Assembly (NCBI RefSeq): GCF_012848475.1
Contig: NZ_CP051666.1
Location: 147,501 to 211,500 of the forward strand
Source: Marinobacterium sp. LSUCC0821
GTDB taxonomy: Bacteria; Pseudomonadota; Gammaproteobacteria; Pseudomonadales; Balneatricaceae
Direction of reading: 5' to 3'
Length of the DNA: 64,000 nucleotides
Position numbers and translations under genes: made by a program. This document shows positions 19,864 through 30,136 of this stretch, piece by piece. Within the stretch, counting starts at the first letter, position 1; the number at the start of each line of letters is the position of its first letter. Under the pieces are notes generated by a model. That model did not search any database and was not told the origin of the DNA. It was given only the letters and a program-made list of their open reading frames with translations.

Positions 19864-22464
19864 ATGAGTTCACTTCATGAAGATTTACGAGATGATGTTA
19901 GACGTCTCGGTGATAGTTTAGGTCGAACAATATCAAACGACCTTGGTCCTGAGATGGTCAATACTATCGAGCAGATCCGTCAGCTCGCTAAAGAGGGGCG
20001 CTTAGAGGATGAGTCTGGGCCTCTGCAAAAGGCGTTAAAGGCTCTCCCAGATCAGCAAGTTCTTCCTGTCGCTCGTGCATTCACTCAATTCCTGAACTTA
20101 GCCAATATTGCTGAAGAGCATCACAGGGTAAGACGTCATCGTCAGGCGCAAGGAAAAAAACGCCGTGAAGATATCGAAACCCTTGTCGCGGGACTTAATT
20201 TAAAAGGGATAGACTCAGACGCTATCCATCAACAACTGTGTGATCTCGATGTTGAGCTTGTGCTTACAGCTCATCCAACTGAAGTCAATCGTCGAACCTT
20301 AATCAACAAGTACGATCAGATCACAGAGTGTCTAGAGATGCTCGATCATGGCATCGATAGCTCATCTCGCCTTGATGAGTTAATCAATCAAATTTGGCAT
20401 ACAGACGAGATTCGAAAGCAGCGCCCAACGCCTGTCGATGAGGCTAAGTGGGGCTTCACAACGATTGAAAACTCGTTGTGGAGTGCTGTTCCTGCATTTT
20501 TAAAATTGTTAAGTCAGCAGATGGAGAGCTCGCTTGGTAAGGGGCTACCTCTGCATAAATCTCCGGTGCGGTTCTCCTCTTGGATGGGTGGCGACCGAGA
20601 TGGTAACCCTAATGTGACAGCCAAAGTGACAGAAGAGGTGTTGTTGCTGGCGCGTTGGCAGGCGGCCGACCTCTATTTTAACTCTGTGGATGAGTTGCGT
20701 TCAGAACTCTCCATGAGTGCCGCATCAAGTGAACTACTTGCTACGGTTGGCAATGTTTCAGAGCCTTACCGTGCGCTATTAGGCACTCTTCGCTCTAAGT
20801 TGTCTGAAACACGCCAGTTACTTCAGCTAACTCTCAAAGGAGAGTTAGAAGATCCTGAATTACCAATTACAACATCAAGTGATCTACTTGAGCCTCTCAT
20901 GCTCTGTCATCGATCCCTAGCTGATTGTGGGATGCATTTGATCGCTAAGGGAAAATTGGAGGATTTGATTCGTCGTGTCGCCTGTTTTGGTGCAACACTG
21001 ATTAAGTTGGATATTCGTCAGAACTCAGAGGTTCATGCGGAACTTTTAAATGAGATCACAGAGTTTTATCAGTTGGGCTCTTACCTCGATTGGAGTGAGG
21101 AGCAACGTCAAAGTTTCTTGCTAAAAGAGCTACAAAGTCAGCGTCCAATTTTGCCCAAGAGCTGGGCTCCTTCGGCAGTTAGCCAGGAGGCGATCGATAC
21201 CTTCAGGGTCATTGCAAAAACAGCACCAGAAGCGTTAAGTACCTATGTCATATCAATGGCTAGTCAGCCTTCAGATGTTCTGGCTGTAATACTGATGCTT
21301 CGCGAGTTTGGTACTCAACATAATTTGCCTGTCGCGCCACTCTTTGAAACCCTTGCCGACTTAGATAATGCTCCTGCAGCGATTTCAGCGCTTTTGGATA
21401 TTCCTTGGTATCGGGATTATATCCAAGGTCGACAACAGGTGATGATTGGTTACTCAGACTCATCAAAAGATGCCGGGCAGATAGCTGCGGCTTGGGGGCA
21501 GTATCGAGCTCAGAAAGCACTATCGGCTCTCTGTCATGAACGAGCAATTCAACTGACGCTGTTCCACGGACGTGGTGGTACTGTTGGGCGTGGTGGTGGT
21601 CCAAGTCATACTGCAATTCTGGCTCAGCCACCGGGTTCTGTTTCTGGCAGCCTTCGCGTGACAGAGCAGGGGGAGATGATTAGGTTCAAGTTTGGTGTTC
21701 CTGATCTAGCTATTCGTAATCTTTTCCTCTACACGGGTGCCGTATTAGAGGCGAGCTTATCTCCTGGCCCAGAACCTAAGGATGCTTGGGTAGTCTTTAT
21801 GGACCAGATGGCGAATGATGGACTGAAATCCTATCGTGCAGTGGTTCGTGATGACCCTATGTTTGTTCCATATTTTCGTGCTGCCACACCAGAACAGGAG
21901 TTGGCTAAACTGCCGTTAGGTTCAAGGCCAGCCAAACGTAAGGTGGATGGTGGAGTAGAGAGCCTGCGCGCTATTCCATGGATTTTTGCATGGACTCAAA
22001 TTCGCCTCATGCTTCCCGCTTGGTTGGGTTCCGATGACGCTCTTGGGAACGCAGTCGCTGCTGATAAAGGTGAACTGTTACGGGATATGTATAAGAATTG
22101 GCCATTTTTTGCCGCTTATGTTGACCTGTTAGAGATGGTTTTAGCCAAGACGGATGCAGGTATTTCAGAGTACTATGAGCACCGTTTAGTTTCTGCAGAG
22201 CTTCGTGTTTTGGGCTCAAGCCTTCGACAGAGACTAGAGAAGTTAACCGAACTGCTGCTTAGCCTCAAAAGTGAGAAGAGTTTGTTAAGCAGTGCACCAG
22301 TGATTAAACAATCGATAGAGGTGCGTAATCCCTACTTGGATCCACTGCATCTGCTGCAGGCGGAGTTGCTATTCAGAGATAGGAATCAACCAGACTCAAC
22401 CCTTGAGCAAGCGTTGATGGTCTGTATGGCCGGTATATCTGCCGGAATGCGAAATACAGGTTAA
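19864..22464 (+). CDS. ppc: Phosphoenolpyruvate carboxylase
   Basis: An 866-residue enzyme that carboxylates PEP to oxaloacetate to refill the TCA cycle. Catalytic His137 lies in LTAHPTEVNRR. The other signatures are GYSDSSKDAG and FHGRGGTVGRGGGP. The invariant C-terminal RNTG is present, so the gene is full length (E. coli 883). Confidence 0.97.
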   Translation: MSSLHEDLRDDVRRLGDSLGRTISNDLGPEMVNTIEQIRQLAKEGRLEDESGPLQKALKALPDQQVLPVARAFTQFLNLANIAEEHHRVRRHRQAQGKKRREDIETLVAGLNLKGIDSDAIHQQLCDLDVELVLTAHPTEVNRRTLINKYDQITECLEMLDHGIDSSSRLDELINQIWHTDEIRKQRPTPVDEAKWGFTTIENSLWSAVPAFLKLLSQQMESSLGKGLPLHKSPVRFSSWMGGDRDGNPNVTAKVTEEVLLLARWQAADLYFNSVDELRSELSMSAASSELLATVGNVSEPYRALLGTLRSKLSETRQLLQLTLKGELEDPELPITTSSDLLEPLMLCHRSLADCGMHLIAKGKLEDLIRRVACFGATLIKLDIRQNSEVHAELLNEITEFYQLGSYLDWSEEQRQSFLLKELQSQRPILPKSWAPSAVSQEAIDTFRVIAKTAPEALSTYVISMASQPSDVLAVILMLREFGTQHNLPVAPLFETLADLDNAPAAISALLDIPWYRDYIQGRQQVMIGYSDSSKDAGQIAAAWGQYRAQKALSALCHERAIQLTLFHGRGGTVGRGGGPSHTAILAQPPGSVSGSLRVTEQGEMIRFKFGVPDLAIRNLFLYTGAVLEASLSPGPEPKDAWVVFMDQMANDGLKSYRAVVRDDPMFVPYFRAATPEQELAKLPLGSRPAKRKVDGGVESLRAIPWIFAWTQIRLMLPAWLGSDDALGNAVAADKGELLRDMYKNWPFFAAYVDLLEMVLAKTDAGISEYYEHRLVSAELRVLGSSLRQRLEKLTELLLSLKSEKSLLSSAPVIKQSIEVRNPYLDPLHLLQAELLFRDRNQPDSTLEQALMVCMAGISAGMRNTG

Positions 22465-22483
22465 CAATTTCTTATGACAAAAA

Positions 22484-22522
22484 TGCCCGCTAGGCTATGG
22501 TCGTATGGTATTTTAGCGGGCA
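22484..22522 (+). terminator. Possible terminator after ppc
   Basis: A 9-bp perfect inverted repeat TGCCCGCTA / TAGCGGGCA (22484-22492 and 22514-22522) with a 21-base loop. The tail is A/T-rich rather than a T run, so it may instead be a stabilising or regulatory hairpin in the 133-base ppc-adk gap. Confidence 0.4.
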
Positions 22523-22585
22523 ATAATTTAACGTCAGTTACAGAATTTTTTGGTGTCGCACTGGCTGCGGCCTTTTTATTTTTAA

Positions 22586-23254
<669 letters not shown>

Positions 23255-23272
23255 GTTACCTCATATATCATT

Positions 23273-23306
23273 AAAAGCCGCGATTAATATCGCGGCTTTT
23301 TTGTTT
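23273..23306 (+). terminator. Terminator after adk
   Basis: Perfect 12-bp stem AAAAGCCGCGAT / ATCGCGGCTTTT with loop TAAT (23285-23288) and tail TTGTTT. Strong intrinsic terminator, symmetric enough to work on both strands. Confidence 0.93.
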
Positions 23307-23377
23307 CTATCTGCTCTTCAGGGATGTGCCTTGCTTGGCGTTTATTGGATAATAGAGCTCAATTAATTGGAGCAGTT

Positions 23378-24115
23378 ATGAAATTCGAAATGGTCTTTGG
23401 TATTCACGCAGTCACTACACTTCTTAGTCGTGACCCAGAACGTGTGAAAAAGTTGTTTGTTGTACAGGGACGACTGGACCAAAAGATTGAGTCTATTCTG
23501 GATCTGGCTGCTGGGCAGGGAATCAGCGTCGAGCGTGTCAATAAAAACCGTTTAGACGATCGAGTACAGGGTGTGCACCAAGGCGTTGTAGCTGAAGTGA
23601 AACCTATGCCACAGTTGGGCGACAAAGAGCTTGATAACCTGCTTGATCAAATTTCAGGAACACCGCTACTTTTAGTTTTGGATGGTGTGACGGATCCACA
23701 CAACTTAGGTGCATGTTTGCGAACGGCCGATGCGGCGGGTGTTCATGCAGTGATCGCGCCCCGTGATAAATCAGCACCATTAAATGCAACCGCTTCTAAA
23801 GTGGCTTGTGGTGCTGCTGAGGCAATTCCATACTTCCAGGTAACCAACCTTTCAAGAACACTGACTCAACTTCAAGAGCGTGGTATTTGGATCGTTGGAA
23901 CAGCGGGCGAAGCGGATGCAACGATCTACCAGTCAGATCTTAAAGGTCCTTTGGCGCTTGTGATGGGTGCTGAAGGGAAGGGGATGCGTCGTTTAACGCG
24001 TGAGAACTGTGATCTGTTGATCAACATTCCGATGGCGGGTGAGGTATCAAGTCTGAATGTTTCGGTTGCAACCGGTGTGACACTATTTGAAATTGTGAGA
24101 CAGCGCCTAAGCTAG
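23378..24115 (+). CDS. rlmB: 23S rRNA (guanosine-2'-O-)-methyltransferase RlmB
   Basis: A 245-residue SPOUT methyltransferase that modifies G2251 in the 23S P loop. The N-terminal substrate-binding domain begins [14 protein letters not shown]. The SPOUT domain carries [38 protein letters not shown] and the knot-forming [19 protein letters not shown] at 23378 after a GGAG site gives the family start; the upstream extension is not conserved in kind. It is not next to rnr here. It meets ackA tail to tail, overlapping by 9 bases. Confidence 0.95.
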   Translation: MKFEMVFGIHAVTTLLSRDPERVKKLFVVQGRLDQKIESILDLAAGQGISVERVNKNRLDDRVQGVHQGVVAEVKPMPQLGDKELDNLLDQISGTPLLLVLDGVTDPHNLGACLRTADAAGVHAVIAPRDKSAPLNATASKVACGAAEAIPYFQVTNLSRTLTQLQERGIWIVGTAGEADATIYQSDLKGPLALVMGAEGKGMRRLTRENCDLLINIPMAGEVSSLNVSVATGVTLFEIVRQRLS

Positions 24116-25255
24116 GGCTGTCGCATATTTCGCAAGCATCCACTCCTCATCGGTAGGGACGACCTGAACCCTAACCTTTGATTCAGCAGTAGCGATCTCT
24201 ATTTGGTTGCACTGATTAAGCTCGCTATCTATCGCTAATCCTAGCCATTCAAGTTGATTACACACTTTTTCACGGATAAGAGGGGCGTGTTCACCCACGC
24301 CACCAGTGAAAATCACTCGATCTAAACCACCTAAAATCGCCGCCAAACGGCCGATTTCTTGGGTAATGTGATAGCAGTAGTAATCGACGGTAAATTTCGC
24401 TTCCTCTAGATCCGATTCGAGCAGCGTTCGCATATCACTGCACAGGCCAGATAGACCTAGCCAGCCGCTCTGTTTGTAGAGAAGTGTTTCGAGCTGATTT
24501 GCATCCATCCCTTCACGCAACAAATGAATCATTACGCCTGGATCTAAGTTTCCAGTACGTGAACCCATGGGTAAGCCGTCGACTGCTGAGAAGCCCATGC
24601 TGGATGCTTTCGACTTGCCGCCCATCATTGCACAGGCAGAAGAGCCTGCACCCAAATGCAGTGCGATGGTTCTCTCATTTGAATTTATAGCGAGCTGCTG
24701 TGACTCAGAGATATAGGCATACGATAGCCCATGAAAACCATAGCGACGAATACCCATATCGCGAATCGATTTAGGCAGCGCATAGCTGGTTTCAAGCGCT
24801 GTTTGGCCAGCGTGAAACATCGTATCAAATGAGACAATATTGAGTGACTCAGGGTGTGCCTCACGAACCTGCTCAATCAAACGAATATTGAATGGTTGAT
24901 GCAGCGGTGCGAGCGAGTTGAAGCTCTTTAATTGCTCAAGAATTTCATCATCAACCACTTCAGATTTAGAGAAAATACCACCACCATGCACTACGCGGTG
25001 TGAAACGACTAATGAGTCATCCTGTAGTTTAAATCGGTTAAAAAGAAGCTCCACAACCTGCGCATGAATCTTTGCAGGATCTGTGAGATCTACATTCGAA
25101 ATATCGATGCACTCTCCATCTACCTGAAGTGATAGATGTGGAGAGCCAACTCCCGTCAGCGAAGCACTGGCAAGTTTGCTTAACACGCCATCCTGCTCTT
25201 TATAGAACGCAGCTTTTAAACTGGATGAGCCTGCATTGAGGGTGAGGATATTCAT
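24107..25255 (-). CDS. ackA: Acetate kinase
   Basis: A 382-residue ASKHA-family kinase interconverting acetyl phosphate + ADP and acetate + ATP. Signatures: [11 protein letters not shown] at the N-terminus, [38 protein letters not shown] and [10 protein letters not shown]. It is shorter than E. coli AckA (400). It follows pta by 2 bases, forming the usual overflow/acetate pathway. Confidence 0.96.
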   Translation of the reverse strand: MNILTLNAGSSSLKAAFYKEQDGVLSKLASASLTGVGSPHLSLQVDGECIDISNVDLTDPAKIHAQVVELLFNRFKLQDDSLVVSHRVVHGGGIFSKSEVVDDEILEQLKSFNSLAPLHQPFNIRLIEQVREAHPESLNIVSFDTMFHAGQTALETSYALPKSIRDMGIRRYGFHGLSYAYISESQQLAINSNERTIALHLGAGSSACAMMGGKSKASSMGFSAVDGLPMGSRTGNLDPGVMIHLLREGMDANQLETLLYKQSGWLGLSGLCSDMRTLLESDLEEAKFTVDYYCYHITQEIGRLAAILGGLDRVIFTGGVGEHAPLIREKVCNQLEWLGLAIDSELNQCNQIEIATAESKVRVQVVPTDEEWMLAKYATALA

Positions 25256-25257
25256 GA

Positions 25258-26196
25258 TTAGATCTTGCGGCGGTGATGCACCATGTATGATGCCAATGCA
25301 CAGCTTGCTAAGCGAGCTACTACACCATCTGCACGGCTTGTTAGAATAATGGGAACACGAGCACCTACTGCAATTCCTGCTGACTTAGCACCAGCAAGAT
25401 AGATCAGCTGTTTAGCGATCATGTTGCCGGCCTCAAGATCAGGGGCTACTAGAATATCGGCCTCCCCAGATACCGGAGAGTTGATATGTTTATCTATGGC
25501 AGCTTGGCGAGAGATGGCGTTGTCGAAAGCGAGTGGGCCATCGATAATTCCGCCGGTGATCTGTCCACGATCTGCCATCTTACAAAGTGCAGCAGCATCT
25601 AGCGTGCTCTGCATGTTGGCTTTAACTTTCTCTACTGCAGCTAGTACGGCAACTTTTGGGTTCTCATTACCTAGAGCATGAGCAAAGTCGATTGCGTTTT
25701 GTACAATGTCACGCTTCATCATCAGATCAGGAGCGATATTAATTGCAGCGTCGGTGATGATCAGAGGCTTGTGATAGCTAGGGACATCAAAAACAAAAAT
25801 GTGACTTAAGCGTCGTTCAGTTCGCAAGCCGCTGCGTTTATCGAGGACTGCTGAAAGTAGTTCAGAGCTCCCAAGAGAGCCTTTCATCAAACTATCGCCT
25901 TCACACTGCTGTATCAACTGACATGCGACTTCAGCCGCTTCATGACTGTGTTCTGTATCGATAAGGCGAAAAGCCTTGATATCAGCATTGAGCTCCTCAG
26001 CAGCAGCTTCAATTTTGGCTTTAGGGCCAACCAGCGTTGGCTCTATCAGACCTTGCTCTGCGGCCTCTAAAGCACCGCCGAGACCATTGCCATCAACCGG
26101 ATGCACAACCACCGTTCTAATAGGCTTTGCATGTCGCGCCTGTTCGATAAAGAACTCTAGCTGATTGTTTTGTGGCAGGTCTTTAATCACAGTCAT
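25258..26196 (-). CDS. pta: Phosphate acetyltransferase, short type
   Basis: A 312-residue enzyme of the phosphate acetyl/butyryl transferase family (PF01515 type), converting acetyl-CoA + phosphate to acetyl phosphate. The conserved SYHKPLIITDAAINIAPD, ADRGQITGGIIDGPLAFDNAIS and SGEADILVAPDLEAGNM blocks are present. It lacks the long N-terminal DRTGG/P-loop region of the about 700-residue E. coli Pta. Phosphate butyryltransferase is an alternative, but the neighbouring ackA favours acetyl-CoA. Confidence 0.88.
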   Translation of the reverse strand: MTVIKDLPQNNQLEFFIEQARHAKPIRTVVVHPVDGNGLGGALEAAEQGLIEPTLVGPKAKIEAAAEELNADIKAFRLIDTEHSHEAAEVACQLIQQCEGDSLMKGSLGSSELLSAVLDKRSGLRTERRLSHIFVFDVPSYHKPLIITDAAINIAPDLMMKRDIVQNAIDFAHALGNENPKVAVLAAVEKVKANMQSTLDAAALCKMADRGQITGGIIDGPLAFDNAISRQAAIDKHINSPVSGEADILVAPDLEAGNMIAKQLIYLAGAKSAGIAVGARVPIILTSRADGVVARLASCALASYMVHHRRKI

Positions 26197-26204
26197 TTTA
26201 GATC

Positions 26205-26570
26205 CTATAGTGGCGTCTTAAGGGTGTCAGTGTATGGCGGCCATCCCATCGCTTTACCACCTAGAAGGTGAAGGTGAATGTGGTACACCGTCTGACCACC
26301 ATGATCGCGACAATTGATGACAGTTCGGTAACCATCTGCAGAAAATCCTTCCTGACGTGCGATTTTTGCAGCCGCAATGTTCAGATGGCCAAGTACTTCT
26401 GCGTCTGCATCGGTGGCGTCATCAAGAGTCGAGATATGTTTGCGTGGAATCACTAGACCATGAAAAGGGGCCTGTGGGTTGATATCCATAAACGCGATGA
26501 CGTGTTCATCTTCGTAAACGCGCTTGGCTGGAATTTCACCAGCGACAATTTTACAAAACAGACAATCCAT
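26205..26570 (-). CDS. hinT: Histidine triad nucleotide-binding protein (HinT)
   Basis: A 121-residue HIT-superfamily phosphoramidase. The HIT motif HIHLHLLGG is at residues 97-105, with the catalytic histidine in HxHxH. N-terminal DCLFCKIVAGEIPA and FMDINPQAPFHGLVIPRKHI are typical of the branch. It sits 8 bases upstream of pta in a minus-strand operon; no clear functional link is evident. Confidence 0.94.
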   Translation of the reverse strand: MDCLFCKIVAGEIPAKRVYEDEHVIAFMDINPQAPFHGLVIPRKHISTLDDATDADAEVLGHLNIAAAKIARQEGFSADGYRTVINCRDHGGQTVYHIHLHLLGGKAMGWPPYTDTLKTPL

Positions 26571-26583
26571 GCCTAACTCCTTA

Positions 26584-27198
26584 TTAAAGTGTTGCAGTAG
26601 ACAATACCAGACCGGCCAGTATCAGTGCACTCCCAGATGCCCGATTTAGCCAGGCTCTTCCTTTTGGATCTTGAACAAACCTACGCAGACGTGCAGCGAT
26701 ACCCGAGTAACCGGTCATCACTATCCAATCAACTAATACAAGCGTCAGGCCAATAATCCAAAGCTGAGGTGCTTGAGGCTCTGCTGGATTCAAAAATTGC
26801 GGTACTAGAGCTAGTAGAAACACCATGCCCTTAGGGTTGGTGATATTAACTAAATAGGCGCGAATGAAGCGCTCTCGCTTCTTAAGAGGCTCAGCATTAT
26901 GAAGTTCGAGCTCAGCCTGCGAACGGATAATCTGTATACCCAGCCAAATAAGGTAGGCGGCACCTATGTATTTAATGACTGTGAATAGAATGGGTGAGGT
27001 TGCAATGAGTGCCCCTAAGCCAAGTGATACCACCAGCATCTGGGTGCCATAGCCACAAATAAGGCCAAACACAGCTGGTGCTGCACCTCGTAAACCATTT
27101 GAGAGCCCAAAACTCACAGCGGTAGCAAAGCCTGCGCCAGGGGATAGCGAGATCATGATGGCTGCGCCTAATAGGGCAAGCCAGAGTTCAAAGGACAT
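26584..27198 (-). CDS. LysE/RhtB family amino-acid exporter
   Basis: A 204-residue membrane protein with about six hydrophobic segments. The N-terminal SLSPGAGFATAVSFGLSNGLRGA block and the TNPKGMVFLLALVPQFL loop are typical of the LysE/RhtB family of amino acid or metabolite exporters. Substrate cannot be told from sequence. It lies 13 bases upstream of hinT and 30 bases after the YeeE gene. Confidence 0.88.
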   Translation of the reverse strand: MSFELWLALLGAAIMISLSPGAGFATAVSFGLSNGLRGAAPAVFGLICGYGTQMLVVSLGLGALIATSPILFTVIKYIGAAYLIWLGIQIIRSQAELELHNAEPLKKRERFIRAYLVNITNPKGMVFLLALVPQFLNPAEPQAPQLWIIGLTLVLVDWIVMTGYSGIAARLRRFVQDPKGRAWLNRASGSALILAGLVLSTATL

Positions 27199-27228
27199 AG
27201 AAATTGCTCAGTAGTTAGAGCGGATAAT

Positions 27229-28275
27229 TTAGGCTGTCTCGCGACGGTAGTCGAGTACCCTGTCAGTGATACCAGCACTTAGCCACATGAAGAACAGTGC
27301 GACCCAAGCGGTGAGGGCCATAACTGCACCACCAGTAACACCTGCGCCGACTGCGCATCCGCCTGCAAGCATGCCACCAAATCCCATGAGTGCTGCGCCG
27401 ACCAAGTAGCGTGTTAAGCCTGTCTGCTCCGTAAAGGTTTGAATAACAAACTCTTTAGTCAGCCATGAAGCGAGGAAAGATCCTGCAAAAACACCCAAAA
27501 CAATGCCGATATCAAAAGAGAATGGGAATTCAGGTTCGTTAATCAGTGCCATCAATGTATCGGCAGAAGGGCCCGTAAAGCTGACACTCTTGACAGCGAT
27601 AATGTCGAAAGAGTTGGCTGCATGCCAAGAGGTGAGCCCCCAGCCAAGCGCGATACTACCGCCAACAACGACAGCGCCAAATTGGTAGTACCCCTTGGTT
27701 CTGTTTTTGATGGCTAAATAGATAGCGGCGATAAATAGAAGTACTCCCATAGCGATTGCACCATACTCTGGAAGGTACATTGAAAGGTCGCGCGAACTCC
27801 CCTCTACTAGCCACCATGAAGAGGCTTCGCTTCTAGCGGGTGAAAGAATGCCGCGCAGAGCAGCCTGGGAAACAATCGTAACCACCAGTCCGGCAACCAG
27901 TGCGCGAAGGTTGCCTGTGGCAGAGAGAACAAGAAGACGACTCGCACAGCCGCGAGCCATGACCATTCCGATGCCAAATAGCGTACCACCAAGGATAGCT
28001 CCGGACATTGAGCCTGTGGTCACGAGTTGACGAATACTGCTCTTCTCAAGATTGCCATTGAGCATCAGCAACTGAGTCAAGATAAGCGCCGTAGAGAAGG
28101 TGAACAACCAAATCGAAAACTTAGCACCTGGTTTATTGCGCCAAAATTCAATACAGGCAGCGCGCAAACAGAAGCGACTCTGTTGCGCAAACGCCCCGAA
28201 TATCAGACCTGTTACAAGTCCTAAAAATAGCGCGACCTCTTCGCTGGTAAACTGTTCAAAAAACTCTGGCATCAC
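27229..28275 (-). CDS. YeeE/YedE family (thiosulfate-type) transporter
   Basis: A 348-residue polytopic membrane protein with duplicated sulfur-transport modules. Three conserved cysteine motifs remain: RFCLRAAC (Cys36), ARGCASRL (Cys110) and GGCAVGAG (Cys307). They correspond to the three thiosulfate-relay cysteines described for YeeE/TsuA. Thiosulfate uptake is therefore likely, though no TusA/YeeD partner adjoins it. It begins the minus-strand run YeeE-LysE-hinT-pta-ackA. Confidence 0.85.
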   Translation of the reverse strand: MMPEFFEQFTSEEVALFLGLVTGLIFGAFAQQSRFCLRAACIEFWRNKPGAKFSIWLFTFSTALILTQLLMLNGNLEKSSIRQLVTTGSMSGAILGGTLFGIGMVMARGCASRLLVLSATGNLRALVAGLVVTIVSQAALRGILSPARSEASSWWLVEGSSRDLSMYLPEYGAIAMGVLLFIAAIYLAIKNRTKGYYQFGAVVVGGSIALGWGLTSWHAANSFDIIAVKSVSFTGPSADTLMALINEPEFPFSFDIGIVLGVFAGSFLASWLTKEFVIQTFTEQTGLTRYLVGAALMGFGGMLAGGCAVGAGVTGGAVMALTAWVALFFMWLSAGITDRVLDYRRETA

Positions 28276-28384
28276 TCAATCTCACAGGTGTTTGCGCCAT
28301 TTTGCCTTGGCTGATGTAAGAACGCGAATTAATTCAATTAACAGTTGATGGTGATCAATTTTGGAGCCCTGTGATCACTAATTA

Positions 28385-28404
28385 AGGAATTATCAGTAAT
28401 TCCT
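28385..28404. repeat. Short inverted repeat upstream of the SRPBCC gene
   Basis: Perfect 8-bp arms AGGAATTA / TAATTCCT around loop TCAG. It lies in the 257-base gap between two divergent genes. It could be an operator or a weak hairpin. Confidence 0.35.
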
Positions 28405-28532
28405 ATTCAACGGCTGCTCACGACCCAAAACGGTCCATTAGAAGGTCAATATTTGGCCCATAGGCGACGGTTCTATCGAGCCTCTATACGCTATACTTAT
28501 TTTTATATTATTTAATAAAAGGATCACGCTTT

Positions 28533-28988
28533 ATGACGGCTAACACTGGTTCCGTGAAACTTCATAGGATTCTTAGAGCACCTGTATCTCTTGTATTCAA
28601 AGCATTCACAGATAGGGGGGCGTTGGAGCGTTGGTTACCACCACACGGTTTTACAGGCTCAATTCACGAATTCGATGTCCGTGTAGGAGGAGGCTATAGA
28701 ATGTCCTTCACCAATTTTGGGACAGGGAGTTCTCATTCTTTCAGTGTCAGTTACACTGAGTTAACTCCCAACGAAATGATTCAACATACAAATAAATTTG
28801 ATGATGAAAACCTAAAGGGGGAAATGCTTGTAACTATCCACTTGAAATCCGTTTCTTGTGGTACGGAACTTTTAATAACTCAAGCAGGTATTCCCTCAGT
28901 TATACCTGAAGAAGGGTGTTATTTGGGATGGCAAGAATCCCTTGATCAACTTAAAAATCTTGTTGAGCCTGATATCCCTGATCACTAA
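28533..28988 (+). CDS. SRPBCC (AHSA1-type) domain protein
   Basis: A 151-residue single-domain protein of the START/Bet v1-like superfamily. It has the N-terminal VKLHRILRAPVSLVFKAFTD segment, the ALERWLPPHGFTG motif, and a helix near the end (LGWQESLDQLKNLVE). Such proteins bind small hydrophobic ligands; no substrate can be named. It is flanked by non-coding DNA on both sides and seems monocistronic, a pattern seen in recently acquired single genes. Confidence 0.85.
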   Translation: MTANTGSVKLHRILRAPVSLVFKAFTDRGALERWLPPHGFTGSIHEFDVRVGGGYRMSFTNFGTGSSHSFSVSYTELTPNEMIQHTNKFDDENLKGEMLVTIHLKSVSCGTELLITQAGIPSVIPEEGCYLGWQESLDQLKNLVEPDIPDH

Positions 28989-29093
28989 AAAGGTATTAAG
29001 TAGTGAAGTGCCAATACGTCAAGAATGTGCCGTTAAGCGAAGCTTAGCTGAGCGGTCAAAGACGACCCATGGCGGACTCTAAGAGAGCCAAAT

Positions 29094-30005
29094 TTACCAA
29101 TAATCTGTGCTCGTTGTTTGGGTAAGGAAAGAACTTTCTAAATGATCAAGAAATAGAGCAGTTCTGGTTGCTAGCCTAGCTTTCTGTTGATACACAGCAT
29201 AGATATCTGCTGCAGGAGTTTCATAATCTTCTAACACTAACTCAAGTGCTCCCTCACGGATGTGCTTGGCTAAATCCCATTGCGCGCGCATCACTAGGCC
29301 ATGTCCATCTATAGCCCACTGCAAAGCGACCTGGCCATCATTACTGCTAAGTTTTACAGGCACCCTAATACTATGAACATCATTACCTTTAGAAAGTCGC
29401 CATAAATTTGCTGTCTCGTCATTCTGACGCAGAGCTATAGCTTTGTGATTTAGAAGATCGTTTGGTGTCTCAGGTCGTCCAAACTGATCGAGATACTTAG
29501 GACTCGCACATATAAAACGCCTGTTTGGTGCGATCTTTCTTGCAATCAAGCGAGAGTCAGGAAGTTCACCAAATCTAATTAGGATGTCTACAGCGTCATC
29601 TGGTGGCAATACATGCTTATCGCTCAGTGTTAGCCTGACTGCTAAGTCGGGATGCAAGTCAGAAAATTCAGATACTAGAGGGGCTATATATTTGCGTCCA
29701 AAACCCAATGGTGCATGGATGTTTAATTGCCCAGCTGGATTTGAGCTTTGGTTGCGAATGGCTTCCTGCATTAAATCCATATCACTGACTAGCTTTTGGG
29801 CATAGCTCAAATAGATTTCCCCCTCTGGCGTCAGCGAAATCTTCCTTGTTGTTCTATTGATTAACTTAACACCCATCTGATCTTCAATTGACGCCAATTT
29901 TTTTGTGGCAGCAGAAGGAGTGATATCCATTTCCAAAGCTGTTGCTGACAATGATCTTTTTTGACAGAGGCTGATGAAGAATCTCATCGATGCTGCAGAG
30001 TCCAT
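29094..30005 (-). CDS. LysR-type regulator of the tartrate-type cassette
   Basis: A 303-residue LysR-type regulator. An N-terminal winged helix-turn-helix (about 5-65, SLSATALEMDITPSAATKKLASIEDQMGVKLINRTTR) is followed by the effector-binding domain (about 90-295). ATG at 30005 is chosen because GAGG stands 5 bases before it; the frame runs 19 codons further upstream without a site. It diverges from ttdA, so it most likely controls the cassette in response to its substrate. The inducer is inferred, not shown. Confidence 0.9.
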   Translation of the reverse strand: MDSAASMRFFISLCQKRSLSATALEMDITPSAATKKLASIEDQMGVKLINRTTRKISLTPEGEIYLSYAQKLVSDMDLMQEAIRNQSSNPAGQLNIHAPLGFGRKYIAPLVSEFSDLHPDLAVRLTLSDKHVLPPDDAVDILIRFGELPDSRLIARKIAPNRRFICASPKYLDQFGRPETPNDLLNHKAIALRQNDETANLWRLSKGNDVHSIRVPVKLSSNDGQVALQWAIDGHGLVMRAQWDLAKHIREGALELVLEDYETPAADIYAVYQQKARLATRTALFLDHLESSFLTQTTSTDYW

Positions 30006-30136
30006 TATTTCCTCAAAAGAAATTCTGTTGTGAGTAAAAGTAATATTATCTGAGAAATTCACTCTTTAATATGACCAAACACAATAATTATCGAAGAAGC
30101 GAATTGAATGCTTCTTTAAGCAACGAGGAAATAAGC
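30006..30136. promoter_or_regulatory. Divergent LysR / ttdA control region
   Basis: 131 AT-rich bases between the two divergent start codons must hold both promoters and the LysR operator. A TAATATTA palindrome occurs near 30040-30047. A 7-bp hairpin AAGAAGC-N9-GCTTCTT (30094-30116) falls in the likely ttdA leader. No -10/-35 pair is convincing. Confidence 0.45.

Noticed and set aside
30071-30136. Longer N-terminus for the ttdA product
   Set aside because: The upstream ATG has no ribosome site, falls in the divergent control region and adds residues absent from E. coli TtdA; GTG at 30137 has a good site.
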